Assembly: GCA_029907255.1 (NCBI GenBank)
Contig: JARYMF010000006.1
Location: 1 to 64,000, forward strand
DNA from: Armatimonadota bacterium
GTDB lineage: Bacteria; Armatimonadota; UBA5829; DTJY01
Reading direction: 5' to 3'
Length of the DNA: 64,000 nt
Of the stretch, positions 15,688 to 24,488 are shown in pieces. A model generated the notes under the pieces. The model saw nothing but the letters and a program-made list of their open reading frames with translations, did no database searches and was not told where the DNA came from. Numbering within the stretch: the first letter of the stretch is position 1; each line of letters opens with the position of its first letter. Made by a program: the position numbers and the translations under genes.

Positions 15688-16038
15688 GTGGTTAGAAGGC
15701 GCATTGTTCGTGAGAACGCCGGTTTCACAATCATAGAAATAATGATTGTGATCTTGGTCGTTAGCATTCTAATGATGATAGCTGCTCCGTGCTTTATTCA
15801 CGCACAAAATACGTCTCGGACGAAGTCTTGTATTGAGAATATGAAACAGATTTACACAGCCAAAGAACAGTTTGCAATGGAGAACAACAAATCCAATGGT
15901 GACTCGGTAACATGGGATGACCTTGTGCCTGAATATATAAGGGAACAGCCTGAATGCCCGGCTGGTGGTAATTATAGTCTCCTAACTATCGGCGAAACGG
16001 TTTCCTGCTCAATAACCGGGCACGAGCTTAATATCTGA
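15688..16038 (+). CDS. Type IV prepilin-like protein
   Basis: The 116-residue product carries a class III/type IV prepilin leader: RENAGFTIIEIMIVILVVSILMMIAAP. Cleavage is expected between Gly and Phe, with Glu at +5 of the mature protein. A short soluble domain follows with MKQIYTAKEQFAMENN and two pairs of Cys (SCIENM, PECPAG, VSCSITG). This is the pattern of minor pseudopilins of type II secretion or type IV pili. GTG 15688 is chosen because GGGGGTGG lies 5 nt upstream. A TTG 27 nt earlier would add unsupported residues. No other pilus genes are near. It is convergent with the GH38 gene. Confidence 0.75.
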   Translation: MVRRRIVRENAGFTIIEIMIVILVVSILMMIAAPCFIHAQNTSRTKSCIENMKQIYTAKEQFAMENNKSNGDSVTWDDLVPEYIREQPECPAGGNYSLLTIGETVSCSITGHELNI

Positions 16039-16079
16039 CAATTCTTGACCCTCGCCACTGCATACTTATTTGGCGCCTG

Positions 16080-19000
16080 CTATGGCGAGATTAGTACCGT
16101 AGCCATGCCGTTCGGCCGGAGTGCTACCTTCAAAGTGCCTTTTGATATTGGAAGCGACTGCCCCACATCTTCCACCAGATTGCACTTCCACGCACGCTTG
16201 AACATCGCCGGCAATTGCAGGACTGCTTCGGCATCCCTGCCAGCAACTTCCCTGAGTCGAACAATAATTCCCTTGCCGGATTCCGCAGGCTTTAAAGCCT
16301 GGATGATGACATTCGAAGGCGCAACAGACACAAGGCTCAAAGTATGAACACCAGCCTTCCCCTTGCCTGCAACCTCGGCCGCGATTAGAGGGTTCCTAAC
16401 CGACCGTCCAAAGCGCGATGCCGCCGCTGGGTTATACTCAGCCATGCTAGTGAGTGAAAAGCGAAACGTGAATTGCCCACTCTGCGATGCTTTGTAGTTA
16501 GTAAACCAATAGTTATTGAATATATAAGCATACAAGTGGCCATTATCAATAGGGAGCGGCGACTTAAAAGTATCACGGTTGATGTCACCCAATGTGATTA
16601 GTGGGCTTTCAAGCGCCGTCCAAACAATAGTGCATCCTGGTTCAGTCGCTACAACAAAGTCTTGTGCACAATACCACTGCATGCATGCACCAGGGAGCAT
16701 ATCCTTACTTGGCTGGATAATGCCGTCAGGTATCTCAATGTGGAATTCAGGCTTCTCCAAGTTAAACGGGAAGGCGAAGTATCCCGCCTCCTTCATGTAA
16801 GTACCTTTTTTCCTAAGCGTATTGTTGAAGTCAATGCGCTTAATTTTATCCCAAAGCACAATTTCGGTAGTGAGCTCAGGGGTCATATATGCAGAGCTAT
16901 CGATTCGTATCACCCGCCGATGGGGAAGCACTGCTGTGCTTATCTTCACGGGCCTAGCGTCGGTATGAATGGTCATGGATTTGCCGTGGCCCGAGACGTA
17001 AAGATAACGGTTGAGACCATACGGCGACTTGGAATCAACCAAATCACGATTAAGTTCCTTGTCGATAAGGCTCTTCACAGCACCAGTGAGAGGATCAAGC
17101 TCTAAGCGATAGAATTGATTTTCAAATTTCGGGATGCTGATTTGAGAAGTTGTACTGACAGTCTGAAAAGTTCTGTCCATCGGGTTTGCAGTTGATAGCG
17201 GAAATACACGATACCCAAGAGGAGGCACATCCTCCGCCCAAAGTTCAACCAATTCGCCAGATTTATTCCTAGCATGCACCAACCCGCTTACAGAAACATC
17301 GAGCGGGTTAAATACCAGGAGCGAAGGTTTATCGGCTTTGACCGAACAGGCAAGGGAGCGAAGCCCAGCTTGGAGAACTTTCTTGGCTTGCCTCGAAGCG
17401 TCGTATGCAAAACGAGCCTTATAGACCCACTGCTTTGTCGTCTGTTCGCTCTTCGGCTGGCTAATACTGCAATGTGCGCCCCACGTGTGCTCATCATATA
17501 GGATTGCATTTTTCCAAGCCGCGTCGAGCTCATCCTTCGGATGCTTCTCCCCAAAGACTGTGGAAGCAAGAGAAAAGACTTTCTCAGCAGTAACAAGATC
17601 TTCCTTGGCGATGCGAACCAGAGCCGTTTCACGTGCAGAAGAACCGGCTCCGTCCTCCCAATATACGCCACCGTCGCCTTCTATTGTGGGTATTCTGTCC
17701 CTGAAACCATGCTCAATGTATTCGAAGAACTCGGGACCGCGGCAAAGAATTATGCGCGGATAAGCATAGCGGTCATTCCACTCCTGCACCGTCTTCGCAA
17801 GGCTCTCGCTGAGCCGCTGGTTGTCTCCATAACCGCCGAAACCGAGAACTGCATCGTATGGATAGTCGTCGCGGTCATACTCTCGCAGGAGCGACTCTAC
17901 GCCTGCTCTTGCGCGGTCTATGTCTATAGCCAGCCCCGAATGGACAGCCTTTGCATAGCCATTCATGTACCAGGTAAGAACTTTGCTGCCATCAGGTCCT
18001 TGCCAATAGAAAGGCGATTTACCAAAAAGCTTGTTAAACGAATCGCCCCGCGTGAGGTTCAATCCAGCGCTAAAGTATTTGATGCCACTTTGCGCCAAAA
18101 TTGTAGGCAGTGTCCATACCTGAGTTGGGACGTCGCTGCTCATTGCTATGTCAAATGGAATCCCATATTTTTGGGCAATCGAGTGAGCAAAATATAGGGT
18201 GCGTATAAAAGACTCATGCGAGCAGATTCCAGTGAGCATGTTCCCATAGACCGCCTGGCAACCTATCCGGCCCTCTTTCGCCGCCTTTAGGAAATCGTTC
18301 ACCTTTTCCGGCGGCATAAGAGAAAGATAATTGTCTTCAACCCATGCCGCCTCGGTGTTCCAGACAAAGCCGGGGTACTTCTTACAAAGAGAAAGCGCAA
18401 GCGACATATTGTCGTTGTGCAATTTAATTACTCTATCTTGAAAATCCGTGTAGCCGATGTCCACATGGGAGCTGGGCTGAAGGTAGAATAACCAATGCCT
18501 TTCTGGCTTGACCTCACATGATGCGGTTGCAGTCTTTTCGCCCACTTCTACGAATAGCTCTAACTTCGATGGTTCGTGCACCTCGGGAACCGCAAGTTCC
18601 TTGCGAAGAGTTCCCAAGAACGGCGGATTGAGCGTAACCGCGGTGCTCCACTTTCCCATCCTTAGAATTCCTTTGCAATCCGCTGGTGCATTTGTGAACT
18701 CAGCTTCGAGGTCCACTACTTGCATAAGAGCCCCGCCCGAGCGAACAAACCTAATCGTTGGGTGTAGCTCGATTCTCTTGACACTTGCCTCCACCACGCC
18801 CTCCGGGTCATTCTTAAGAATTACTGTATCATAGAGGAACCATGAGCCTTTTTCATTTAGAATCTCAATCTTATTTTCACCTTTGCGCAAAGTTGAAGCG
18901 GGCAATGAGGTATTAAACACATACTCCCTGCCAGCCCCAGGATTCACAAGCGAATCATCACCCGCACCCGCCGGAAGTTTGATTACGCCTGATTGACCAT

Positions 19001-19364
19001 TTATTGACAACTTGATTGCAGGCGGCGCCGAGGCATGAGTATCCACCATGTCAATCGTGAAAGAAAATACTCCCTTGGGTTGCCGTGGCAAGCTGAAAAT
19101 AATTGTGAATACGTGAGGCTTCGAGCCAGCCCATGAGTCCGACGGTCCCGGATGTATGAAGCTCCAAGCCCTTGAAGGATCGTCCTTATCAGGTTGGAAC
19201 ATGACATCCTTAGGGAATGCCTTCGCATAGCCATTGTAATTTCCAGCTAAAGCAAATTCGCCATAAGAATTATCAGCTTTCCCTATCCGCCAAACGACAG
19301 TTTCAAAAGCAAAAGCATGCGATGCTACAAGAAGTAGAAATAGCAACGAATGAACAGTTTTCAT
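16080..19364 (-). CDS. Secreted GH38-type alpha-mannosidase with N-terminal carbohydrate-binding domain
   Basis: The 1,094-residue protein starts with a signal peptide (about residues 1-19). Residues 20-200 form a beta-sandwich like the third domain of rhamnogalacturonan lyase (WRIGKADNSYGEFAL, then PRQPKGVFSFTIDMVDTH and LRKGENKIEI). An Ig-like linker follows. The GH38 catalytic domain begins near residue 290 with SSHVDIGYTDFQDRV, where His300 and Asp302 match the zinc-binding H-x-D. Asp411 in MSSDVPTQVW fits the nucleophile, and a distal His lies in DEHTWGAHCS. Middle and C-terminal beta domains fill the rest. GH38 enzymes release alpha-mannose from glycans. It is transcribed divergently from the DUF6259 gene, so both may respond to the same glycan. 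The ribosome-binding site is weak. Confidence 0.85.
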   Translation of the reverse strand: MKTVHSLLFLLLVASHAFAFETVVWRIGKADNSYGEFALAGNYNGYAKAFPKDVMFQPDKDDPSRAWSFIHPGPSDSWAGSKPHVFTIIFSLPRQPKGVFSFTIDMVDTHASAPPAIKLSINGQSGVIKLPAGAGDDSLVNPGAGREYVFNTSLPASTLRKGENKIEILNEKGSWFLYDTVILKNDPEGVVEASVKRIELHPTIRFVRSGGALMQVVDLEAEFTNAPADCKGILRMGKWSTAVTLNPPFLGTLRKELAVPEVHEPSKLELFVEVGEKTATASCEVKPERHWLFYLQPSSHVDIGYTDFQDRVIKLHNDNMSLALSLCKKYPGFVWNTEAAWVEDNYLSLMPPEKVNDFLKAAKEGRIGCQAVYGNMLTGICSHESFIRTLYFAHSIAQKYGIPFDIAMSSDVPTQVWTLPTILAQSGIKYFSAGLNLTRGDSFNKLFGKSPFYWQGPDGSKVLTWYMNGYAKAVHSGLAIDIDRARAGVESLLREYDRDDYPYDAVLGFGGYGDNQRLSESLAKTVQEWNDRYAYPRIILCRGPEFFEYIEHGFRDRIPTIEGDGGVYWEDGAGSSARETALVRIAKEDLVTAEKVFSLASTVFGEKHPKDELDAAWKNAILYDEHTWGAHCSISQPKSEQTTKQWVYKARFAYDASRQAKKVLQAGLRSLACSVKADKPSLLVFNPLDVSVSGLVHARNKSGELVELWAEDVPPLGYRVFPLSTANPMDRTFQTVSTTSQISIPKFENQFYRLELDPLTGAVKSLIDKELNRDLVDSKSPYGLNRYLYVSGHGKSMTIHTDARPVKISTAVLPHRRVIRIDSSAYMTPELTTEIVLWDKIKRIDFNNTLRKKGTYMKEAGYFAFPFNLEKPEFHIEIPDGIIQPSKDMLPGACMQWYCAQDFVVATEPGCTIVWTALESPLITLGDINRDTFKSPLPIDNGHLYAYIFNNYWFTNYKASQSGQFTFRFSLTSMAEYNPAAASRFGRSVRNPLIAAEVAGKGKAGVHTLSLVSVAPSNVIIQALKPAESGKGIIVRLREVAGRDAEAVLQLPAMFKRAWKCNLVEDVGQSLPISKGTLKVALRPNGMATVLISP

Positions 19365-19430
19365 TTTAGCCCCGAAATTAATTGAAAAAATCAAATTTCA
19401 TGCTTGGCATATGGTTCAACCCAAGAGGTG

Positions 19431-19446
19431 TAAAATCCTGCAGGAT
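19431..19446 (+). promoter_or_regulatory. Palindrome over a -10-like element between divergent glycan genes
   Basis: ATCCTGCAGGAT (19435-19446) is a perfect 12-bp palindrome that overlaps TAAAAT (19431-19436), a possible -10 for the DUF6259 gene. It lies in the 137-nt divergent spacer and could be an operator shared by both genes. Confidence 0.35.
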
Positions 19447-19501
19447 GTTCCCTTATCAACCCCACATGTGTTAAACTTTCACTTGCAAGGTGAGGATAAA
19501 T

Positions 19502-21679
19502 ATGAGGCGCAAGATAACATGCCATTACTTAATTATCATAACCACCATCCTAATCCCTATTTGCACAGTATGCGGAGCAATGGAGGCAGATATGAAAAAT
19601 AACAACCCCTCAGAAGACCCAATCGTTCTGAGGAATGAATACTTGAGTATTACTTTAGGCATTGAAGACGGCCGTTTACGCCTGAACAGTATCAAGGATT
19701 CCTCGGACCACGAGTTTCTCGGCGATGCCCAAGACAATACGTCAATTTGGCGAATTGTTTTCCGAAGCCCAAGTGGAGAATCGAAAGAGGTTGAAAGTAA
19801 CAAAGCATCGTTTTTAGGGCAACAGATGAATAAGTTCAAATGGATAGTGCCCCTTGGAGAAGTACAAGCCGAGGTTCACATGTCGGTGCGTCTTAATGAC
19901 AAGAGTCATCTTTCATACTGGTCAATTTCCGCTAAACTTCCTGACAGATGGAAAATCTATAGGGTAGATTTCCCAATAATACCCAACATAAAGCCCGAGA
20001 AGGGTTTAAGAATGGCCGCTCCATTTGGCTGGGGACTCGAATATGAGTTGAAACCCGGAGAAGCATACGATGCCACATACCCATCGCTTGTCGCTGCTAT
20101 GCAGTTCGTTGCATTTTACAACCGTGGGCACGGTCTCTATATTGGAACGCATGACCCGCAGGCGAACCACAAGCGTTTTAGCATGAAAGCCCGTCAAGAC
20201 GGCATCGGCTTTACAATAACTAACCTCCCAGCAATTCCCGAGAAAGGTGGCGGTGCATGGAAGCTTCCTTACGAGGCGGCAGTTGGTGTCTTTACGGGCG
20301 ATTACTACGATGCAGCACAGATTTACCGCGAATGGACATTCGACGCTCCATGGGGAAAAGGTGGACCGATATCCAAGCGAACAATCCCTCAGTGGTTGAA
20401 AGACACCGATTTATGGATTAGGGTTAAAGATGTTTGGAGCGATACCGAATCCGAGCCAGTTGAAAACCTCGAAATGGCCAAAGAGGCCGCCGATTTTTTC
20501 GGCATCCCTATTGCATTGCACTGGTATACCTGGCACCAAATTCCATTTGACACTCTTTATCCCGAATACTTCCCCGCAAAACCAAACTTCGCCGAAGGAG
20601 TAAAAGCACTCCAAGCAATTGGCTTCCATGTTATGCCCTACATCAACGGACGGCTATGCGACCCGAAATCAAAGACCTGGATCGAAGAGCGAGCCGACCG
20701 GTCGGCAGCTAGGAAGGAAGACGGAGAGCCATATACCGAGATTTATGGCTCAAAAGTCCCGCTCAACGTTATGTGTCCCTACACCCAGCAGTGGCAAGAA
20801 AAGATTACAGCGTTGGTTGACCGTTTAGTGAATGAATATAATGTGGATGGGGTTTATATCGACCAAATCAGCGCGGCTAGTTCAGTCCAGTGCTTCAATA
20901 GCGAACATAACCACCCAATAGGCGGTGGTAAGTTCTGGGCAGATGGCTACCGAAAGATGCTCGATATGGCAAGGTCACGTCTGCCCAAAGGAAAAATTTT
21001 GACTACCGAGGAAAATGCCGAGTGCTGGCTAGACCAATTTGACGCTTTGCTTCTTGTGAACACACCCGTTGGCACAAAGAAGGTCATCCCTCTATTCCCG
21101 GCTGTATACTCAGGCAGAACAATCACATTTGGATTTCAATACACACTTCCAGAAGACCTCCGAGATTCCGCTCCGTGGAGGGCAAAGATGGCGCAAGCAT
21201 TTGTATTTGGCTCACAGCTCGGCTGGGTGAGCCTAAGTGTTCTCATGGCACCAGAAGTTAGGCAGGAAGCTGAATTCCTGCGCACGCTTGCAAGATGCCG
21301 AAGATTTGCGCACGAATATGTTGTTACTGGGCGCTTCCTGGGAATGCTTAATGCGCAAGGAGACAATCCACTGTTACGAATTGAAGGTAAACCCTCATTC
21401 GGCAGTGGAACTTATGCCATGGAACTGCCATCGGTTCTCACATCCGCTTGGCTTGCGGAGAACGGAAGCTTGGGCATCCTTATGGTAAACCAATCAAATG
21501 AAGATCATAATGTGCAGGTGTGTCTCCCGCTTAACAAAGTGGGGATTCAAGCTGATAAAGGATTTTCTGTTGAGAAATTTGGTTCTGAAGGCAAGGAATC
21601 CGATTGGCAAAGTACAACAGCCATCCAAAAAGTAACAATCCCAGCCAGAAATGCAATTCTGCTTAAAATTAAAAAGTAA
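19502..21679 (+). CDS. Secreted DUF6259 protein, glycoside-hydrolase-like
   Basis: The 725-residue product has a signal peptide (about residues 1-25) and an N-terminal beta-sandwich of about 270 residues. A TIM-barrel-like middle follows, containing PIALHWYTWHQIPFDTLYPEYFP, FHVMPYINGRLCDP and NVDGVYIDQISAASSVQCFN (about residue 448). Acidic residues in the last block are typical of clan-D-like glycosidases. The pattern fits DUF6259, found in secreted proteins of planctomycete- and Bacteroides-type degraders. No substrate is known. ATG 19502 follows AAGGTGAGG with normal spacing. The GTG at 19490 lies within that site. It is divergent from the GH38 mannosidase. Confidence 0.7.
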   Translation: MRRKITCHYLIIITTILIPICTVCGAMEADMKNNNPSEDPIVLRNEYLSITLGIEDGRLRLNSIKDSSDHEFLGDAQDNTSIWRIVFRSPSGESKEVESNKASFLGQQMNKFKWIVPLGEVQAEVHMSVRLNDKSHLSYWSISAKLPDRWKIYRVDFPIIPNIKPEKGLRMAAPFGWGLEYELKPGEAYDATYPSLVAAMQFVAFYNRGHGLYIGTHDPQANHKRFSMKARQDGIGFTITNLPAIPEKGGGAWKLPYEAAVGVFTGDYYDAAQIYREWTFDAPWGKGGPISKRTIPQWLKDTDLWIRVKDVWSDTESEPVENLEMAKEAADFFGIPIALHWYTWHQIPFDTLYPEYFPAKPNFAEGVKALQAIGFHVMPYINGRLCDPKSKTWIEERADRSAARKEDGEPYTEIYGSKVPLNVMCPYTQQWQEKITALVDRLVNEYNVDGVYIDQISAASSVQCFNSEHNHPIGGGKFWADGYRKMLDMARSRLPKGKILTTEENAECWLDQFDALLLVNTPVGTKKVIPLFPAVYSGRTITFGFQYTLPEDLRDSAPWRAKMAQAFVFGSQLGWVSLSVLMAPEVRQEAEFLRTLARCRRFAHEYVVTGRFLGMLNAQGDNPLLRIEGKPSFGSGTYAMELPSVLTSAWLAENGSLGILMVNQSNEDHNVQVCLPLNKVGIQADKGFSVEKFGSEGKESDWQSTTAIQKVTIPARNAILLKIKK

Positions 21680-21736
21680 GCTAAGCGCCCTAGCTGATTT
21701 TATAAACCGTTGCCAGTTTTAAACCCAGCTACCTTT

Positions 21737-21943
21737 TTACGTTATAGGTTCTTTGCGTATCGCGCCTTCATCTGCGTAAATTCCAACTGCGGCACGGACG
21801 AGGACATCCGAGAAAATGCACAGATCAGGAAATCTGTGCCGAGCCAGTAACGCTTGCAAATTTTTGCTGTCATTTTTGGGAAGCATAGCAAGCAAGCTTT
21901 CCAAGTTCAGCTTCTTAATGTAATACAATGTGTAGTAGGGCAT
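21737..21943 (-). CDS. Possible small protein downstream of PiT
   Basis: A 68-codon reading frame starts inside the last codons of the phosphate transporter gene (29-nt overlap) and runs to 21737. It contains NLESLLAMLPKNDSKNLQALLARHRFPDLCIFSDVLVRAAVGIYADEG. Nothing is recognised and no ribosome-binding site is clear. It may be chance, but it fills the otherwise empty space after the transporter. Confidence 0.2.
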   Translation of the reverse strand: MPYYTLYYIKKLNLESLLAMLPKNDSKNLQALLARHRFPDLCIFSDVLVRAAVGIYADEGAIRKEPIT

Positions 21944-22925
21944 AGCTAATCATGCTAAGCAGCGCCGAAATAGGCAGCGTCATCAGCCAAGCTAGGACAA
22001 TTTGGCCGACGATCCCCCATCTTACTGCCGAAAGTCGTTTTGCCGAACCAACACCCATCACTGAGGATGATATCACATGAGTGGTGCTAACCGGTGCATG
22101 CCATAAGGTTGCGGAAAGAACTACCAACGCGGCTGCTGTCTCGGAGGCGAAACCGTGAACAGGTTGAAGCCCCATAATTTTTTTTCCAACAGTTTTAATA
22201 ATCCGCCAACCACCAGCTGCAGTTCCCAATGCCATCGCTGCCGCACATGTTACCTTCACCCAAAGTGGAACTTGCACAGTGGGTAAAAAACCGCCAACAA
22301 CCAACGCCATGGTAATAATTCCCATTGACTTCTGAGCATCGTTGGACCCATGGGTGAAAGCCATAAAATTGGCTGAGAGGACTTGGAGAACCTTGAAATA
22401 TCTATTAAGCTTCGAAGGGGCCTGCTGGGCAAAAATGTTCATCACCAAAATCATTAGCGTTGCGCCCGCCAGGAAGCCCACGATAGGAGACCCTATAAGG
22501 GAAATAAAGATTTTTTTAAGTCCTTCCTCGTTGAGCACGCCAATTCCTTTATATGCAACGGCAGCCCCCATAACCCCGCCTATTAACGCATGAGACGAGC
22601 TGCTAGGAAGGCCGAAGTACCATGTTATGAGATTCCACGTAATTGCTCCGACAAGTGCTGAAAGCACAAGAATCTGCCCGCCTTTGCCAGTAACCAGGCT
22701 TGGGTCTACAATACCCTTTCCTATCGTTTGCGCTACGCCTGTCCACATCATCGCTCCCACAAAATTTTGCATAGCAGAAAGAAATATCGCATTCCGAATG
22801 GAGAGCGCGCGAGTGAGAACCGAAGTAGCTATGGCGTTTGCTGTATCATGAAAGCCATTTATGAAGTCGAAAGCTAGTGCAAGAACAACTACTGTCCCGA
22901 GAAGTATAATTGTTGCATCAGGCAT
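21915..22925 (-). CDS. pit: Inorganic phosphate transporter, PiT family
   Basis: The 336-residue membrane protein has about ten helices and the two PiT signature repeats. These are DFINGFHDTANAIATSVLTRALS near residue 20 and FMAFTHGSNDAQKSMGIITMAL near residue 188. The second is preceded by GLPSSSSHALIGG and mirrored by APVSTTHVISSSVMGVG. PiT proteins import phosphate, often as a metal-phosphate complex, driven by cation gradients. The start overlaps the end of the upstream DUF47 gene by 8 nt, so translation is coupled. DUF47 proteins are known PiT partners. Confidence 0.93.
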   Translation of the reverse strand: MPDATIILLGTVVVLALAFDFINGFHDTANAIATSVLTRALSIRNAIFLSAMQNFVGAMMWTGVAQTIGKGIVDPSLVTGKGGQILVLSALVGAITWNLITWYFGLPSSSSHALIGGVMGAAVAYKGIGVLNEEGLKKIFISLIGSPIVGFLAGATLMILVMNIFAQQAPSKLNRYFKVLQVLSANFMAFTHGSNDAQKSMGIITMALVVGGFLPTVQVPLWVKVTCAAAMALGTAAGGWRIIKTVGKKIMGLQPVHGFASETAAALVVLSATLWHAPVSTTHVISSSVMGVGSAKRLSAVRWGIVGQIVLAWLMTLPISALLSMISYALLHIVLH

Positions 22926-23556
22926 TTTTCACCACTATGCTTTCCAAAACATTTGCCACATCTTCACACTTATCTGTGGCTAATTCTAATCTGTAGATAA
23001 TCTCCTGCCACTTGACTATATCGAGTGGCCTCGTCTTTTCCTTAAACAATCGGTTCAGTGCTTTCCTAAGCAACTTATCCGCGTCGTTTTCCAGCTCGTT
23101 TATTCTAACGCAAGGATTCAGTACTTGGTCAATCTGCCGAAGATTTGAAAGCGCCTTGATGCCTATTTGAATTTGCTCAGTTGCCTGGACAAGGATAGCA
23201 GATATCTCCGCCGTCTCAGGCACTTCCGCTGCCGGGTCCTCAACACCATAAAGCTTCATGCGGTCGGCAGATGCCTCTATATAATCCAGAACCTCATCCA
23301 TTGAAACCGCAAGGTTGTGTATATCTTCCCGGTCAATTGGCGTTACGAAGCTAATATTCAATCGATCGCATATTCCACCAGTCGCTCGGTCTATCCGCTT
23401 CTCCATCTCACGAAGTAAGTGAGTTTTATGCTCAATGTCCTCGTAATTAGTGATTAATTCGTGGAGCACCTTGGCGGCTTCGACAAGGGCTTGGGCTATT
23501 TCCTCAAAAAGCTCAAAAAAGTTTTCTTCCGTAGGCATGAAGCGAAAGCGTTTCAT
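22918..23556 (-). CDS. DUF47 (PhoU-like) PiT accessory protein, copy 2
   Basis: The 212-residue helical protein has the PhoU-like DUF47 layout: FFELFEEIAQALVEAAKVLHEL, then DIEHKTHLLREMEKRIDRATGGICDRL, FVTPIDREDIHNLAVSMDEVLDYIEASADRMKLYGV, and IVKWQEIIYRLELATDKCEDVANVLE. Such proteins bind metal clusters through E-x3-D motifs and work with PiT permeases. It lies 13 nt after copy 1 and overlaps the pit gene by 8 nt, forming a three-gene phosphate unit. Confidence 0.88.
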   Translation of the reverse strand: MKRFRFMPTEENFFELFEEIAQALVEAAKVLHELITNYEDIEHKTHLLREMEKRIDRATGGICDRLNISFVTPIDREDIHNLAVSMDEVLDYIEASADRMKLYGVEDPAAEVPETAEISAILVQATEQIQIGIKALSNLRQIDQVLNPCVRINELENDADKLLRKALNRLFKEKTRPLDIVKWQEIIYRLELATDKCEDVANVLESIVVKNA

Positions 23557-23569
23557 TTTTCATCCCGCG

Positions 23570-24193
23570 TTAAGCATTTTTCAGGCAAGTTGACTCAATT
23601 ATATCGGCAACATCTTCGCACTTATCAATTGCTGTCTCAATATGATCATAGATTTCACGCCATTTGAGAGCCTCAATTGGCTTATCATGCATTTGGAATA
23701 GCTTTGCAAGAGCGGCACGATTTACTTGATCGCCTTGATTTTCTAGACGATTTATCAAAATGCACGCTTCGCGCACCGGCGCCGAGCGTTTGATATCCCT
23801 AAGACATCCAACAGCTTGAACGGTCTGTTCAGTGGCTTCAGCAAGAATCTTCGAAAGCTTGGCCCCCGCCTCCGTAGGCTGAGTGATCTCGTATAGAAGT
23901 ATTCGGTCGGCTGCAGCCTCAATATAATCCATGATGTCGTCGAGAGCGCTTGTGAGGGCATGAATGTCCTCGCGGTCAAGTGGGGTGACAAAAGTAGTAT
24001 TCAATTTCCGAATTACCTCATGGGTTAGCTCATCTGCGTCATGCTCCATTGCTCTTATCTTGAAGGCAATGTCTTCGGCATCACGGCAATCGGCCATCAG
24101 CTGGACAAGAATATGGGCTGCTTCGTTTACCATCTGAACCTGTTTCTCAAGTAAATCGTAGAATGACTCCTGCTTAGGTAAAAGGCGTATCAT
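23570..24193 (-). CDS. DUF47 (PhoU-like) PiT accessory protein, copy 1
   Basis: The 207-residue paralogue of the next gene has FYDLLEKQVQMVNEAAHILVQL, DAEDIAFKIRAMEHDADELTHEVIRKL, FVTPLDREDIHALTSALDDIMDYIEAAADRILLYEI and ALKWREIYDHIETAIDKCEDVADIIEST. Both copies share the same length, ends (LPxxExFxxL at the start) and motif spacing, so they arose by tandem duplication and may form a heterodimer. GGGAGG lies 9 nt before the ATG. It is first in the unit. Confidence 0.88.
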   Translation of the reverse strand: MIRLLPKQESFYDLLEKQVQMVNEAAHILVQLMADCRDAEDIAFKIRAMEHDADELTHEVIRKLNTTFVTPLDREDIHALTSALDDIMDYIEAAADRILLYEITQPTEAGAKLSKILAEATEQTVQAVGCLRDIKRSAPVREACILINRLENQGDQVNRAALAKLFQMHDKPIEALKWREIYDHIETAIDKCEDVADIIESTCLKNA

Positions 24194-24274
24194 GCGATAA
24201 ATCCTCCCGATCTAAGAAGCGATCGTTCACCGTACTTAAAAAGTGACCGTAGTCCTGGATGAGCAGTAAAAAAT

Positions 24275-24307
24275 AAAAGGTCAGCACTGCTTCTTTGCTG
24301 ACCTTTT
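24275..24307 (-). terminator. Intrinsic terminator after the Gmd/Rmd unit
   Basis: AAAAGGTCAGC (24275-24285) pairs with GCTGACCTTTT (24297-24307), 11 bp. Read on the minus strand the stem is followed by TTTTATTTTTT, placing termination just before the DUF47-PiT unit starts. Confidence 0.85.
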
Positions 24308-24488
24308 AGATTAAGATTTTCCAAATGTATCTCACTTGTTGAAACCACCAACACACCGCGTTAAGAAAACCGAATTATTATATCAGTGGTGGCAAAAGAT
24401 GTCAATTGCTTATCCCTCAATAACCTAGAAGGTTCGATTCTATATTACTGCTAAAACGACATATTTTCTAAAAACCATAAAACTCTGT

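Noticed and set aside
17541-18197. 218-codon plus-strand ORF opposite the GH38 gene
   Set aside because: It lies wholly antisense to the catalytic domain of a clear enzyme and has no recognisable protein features.
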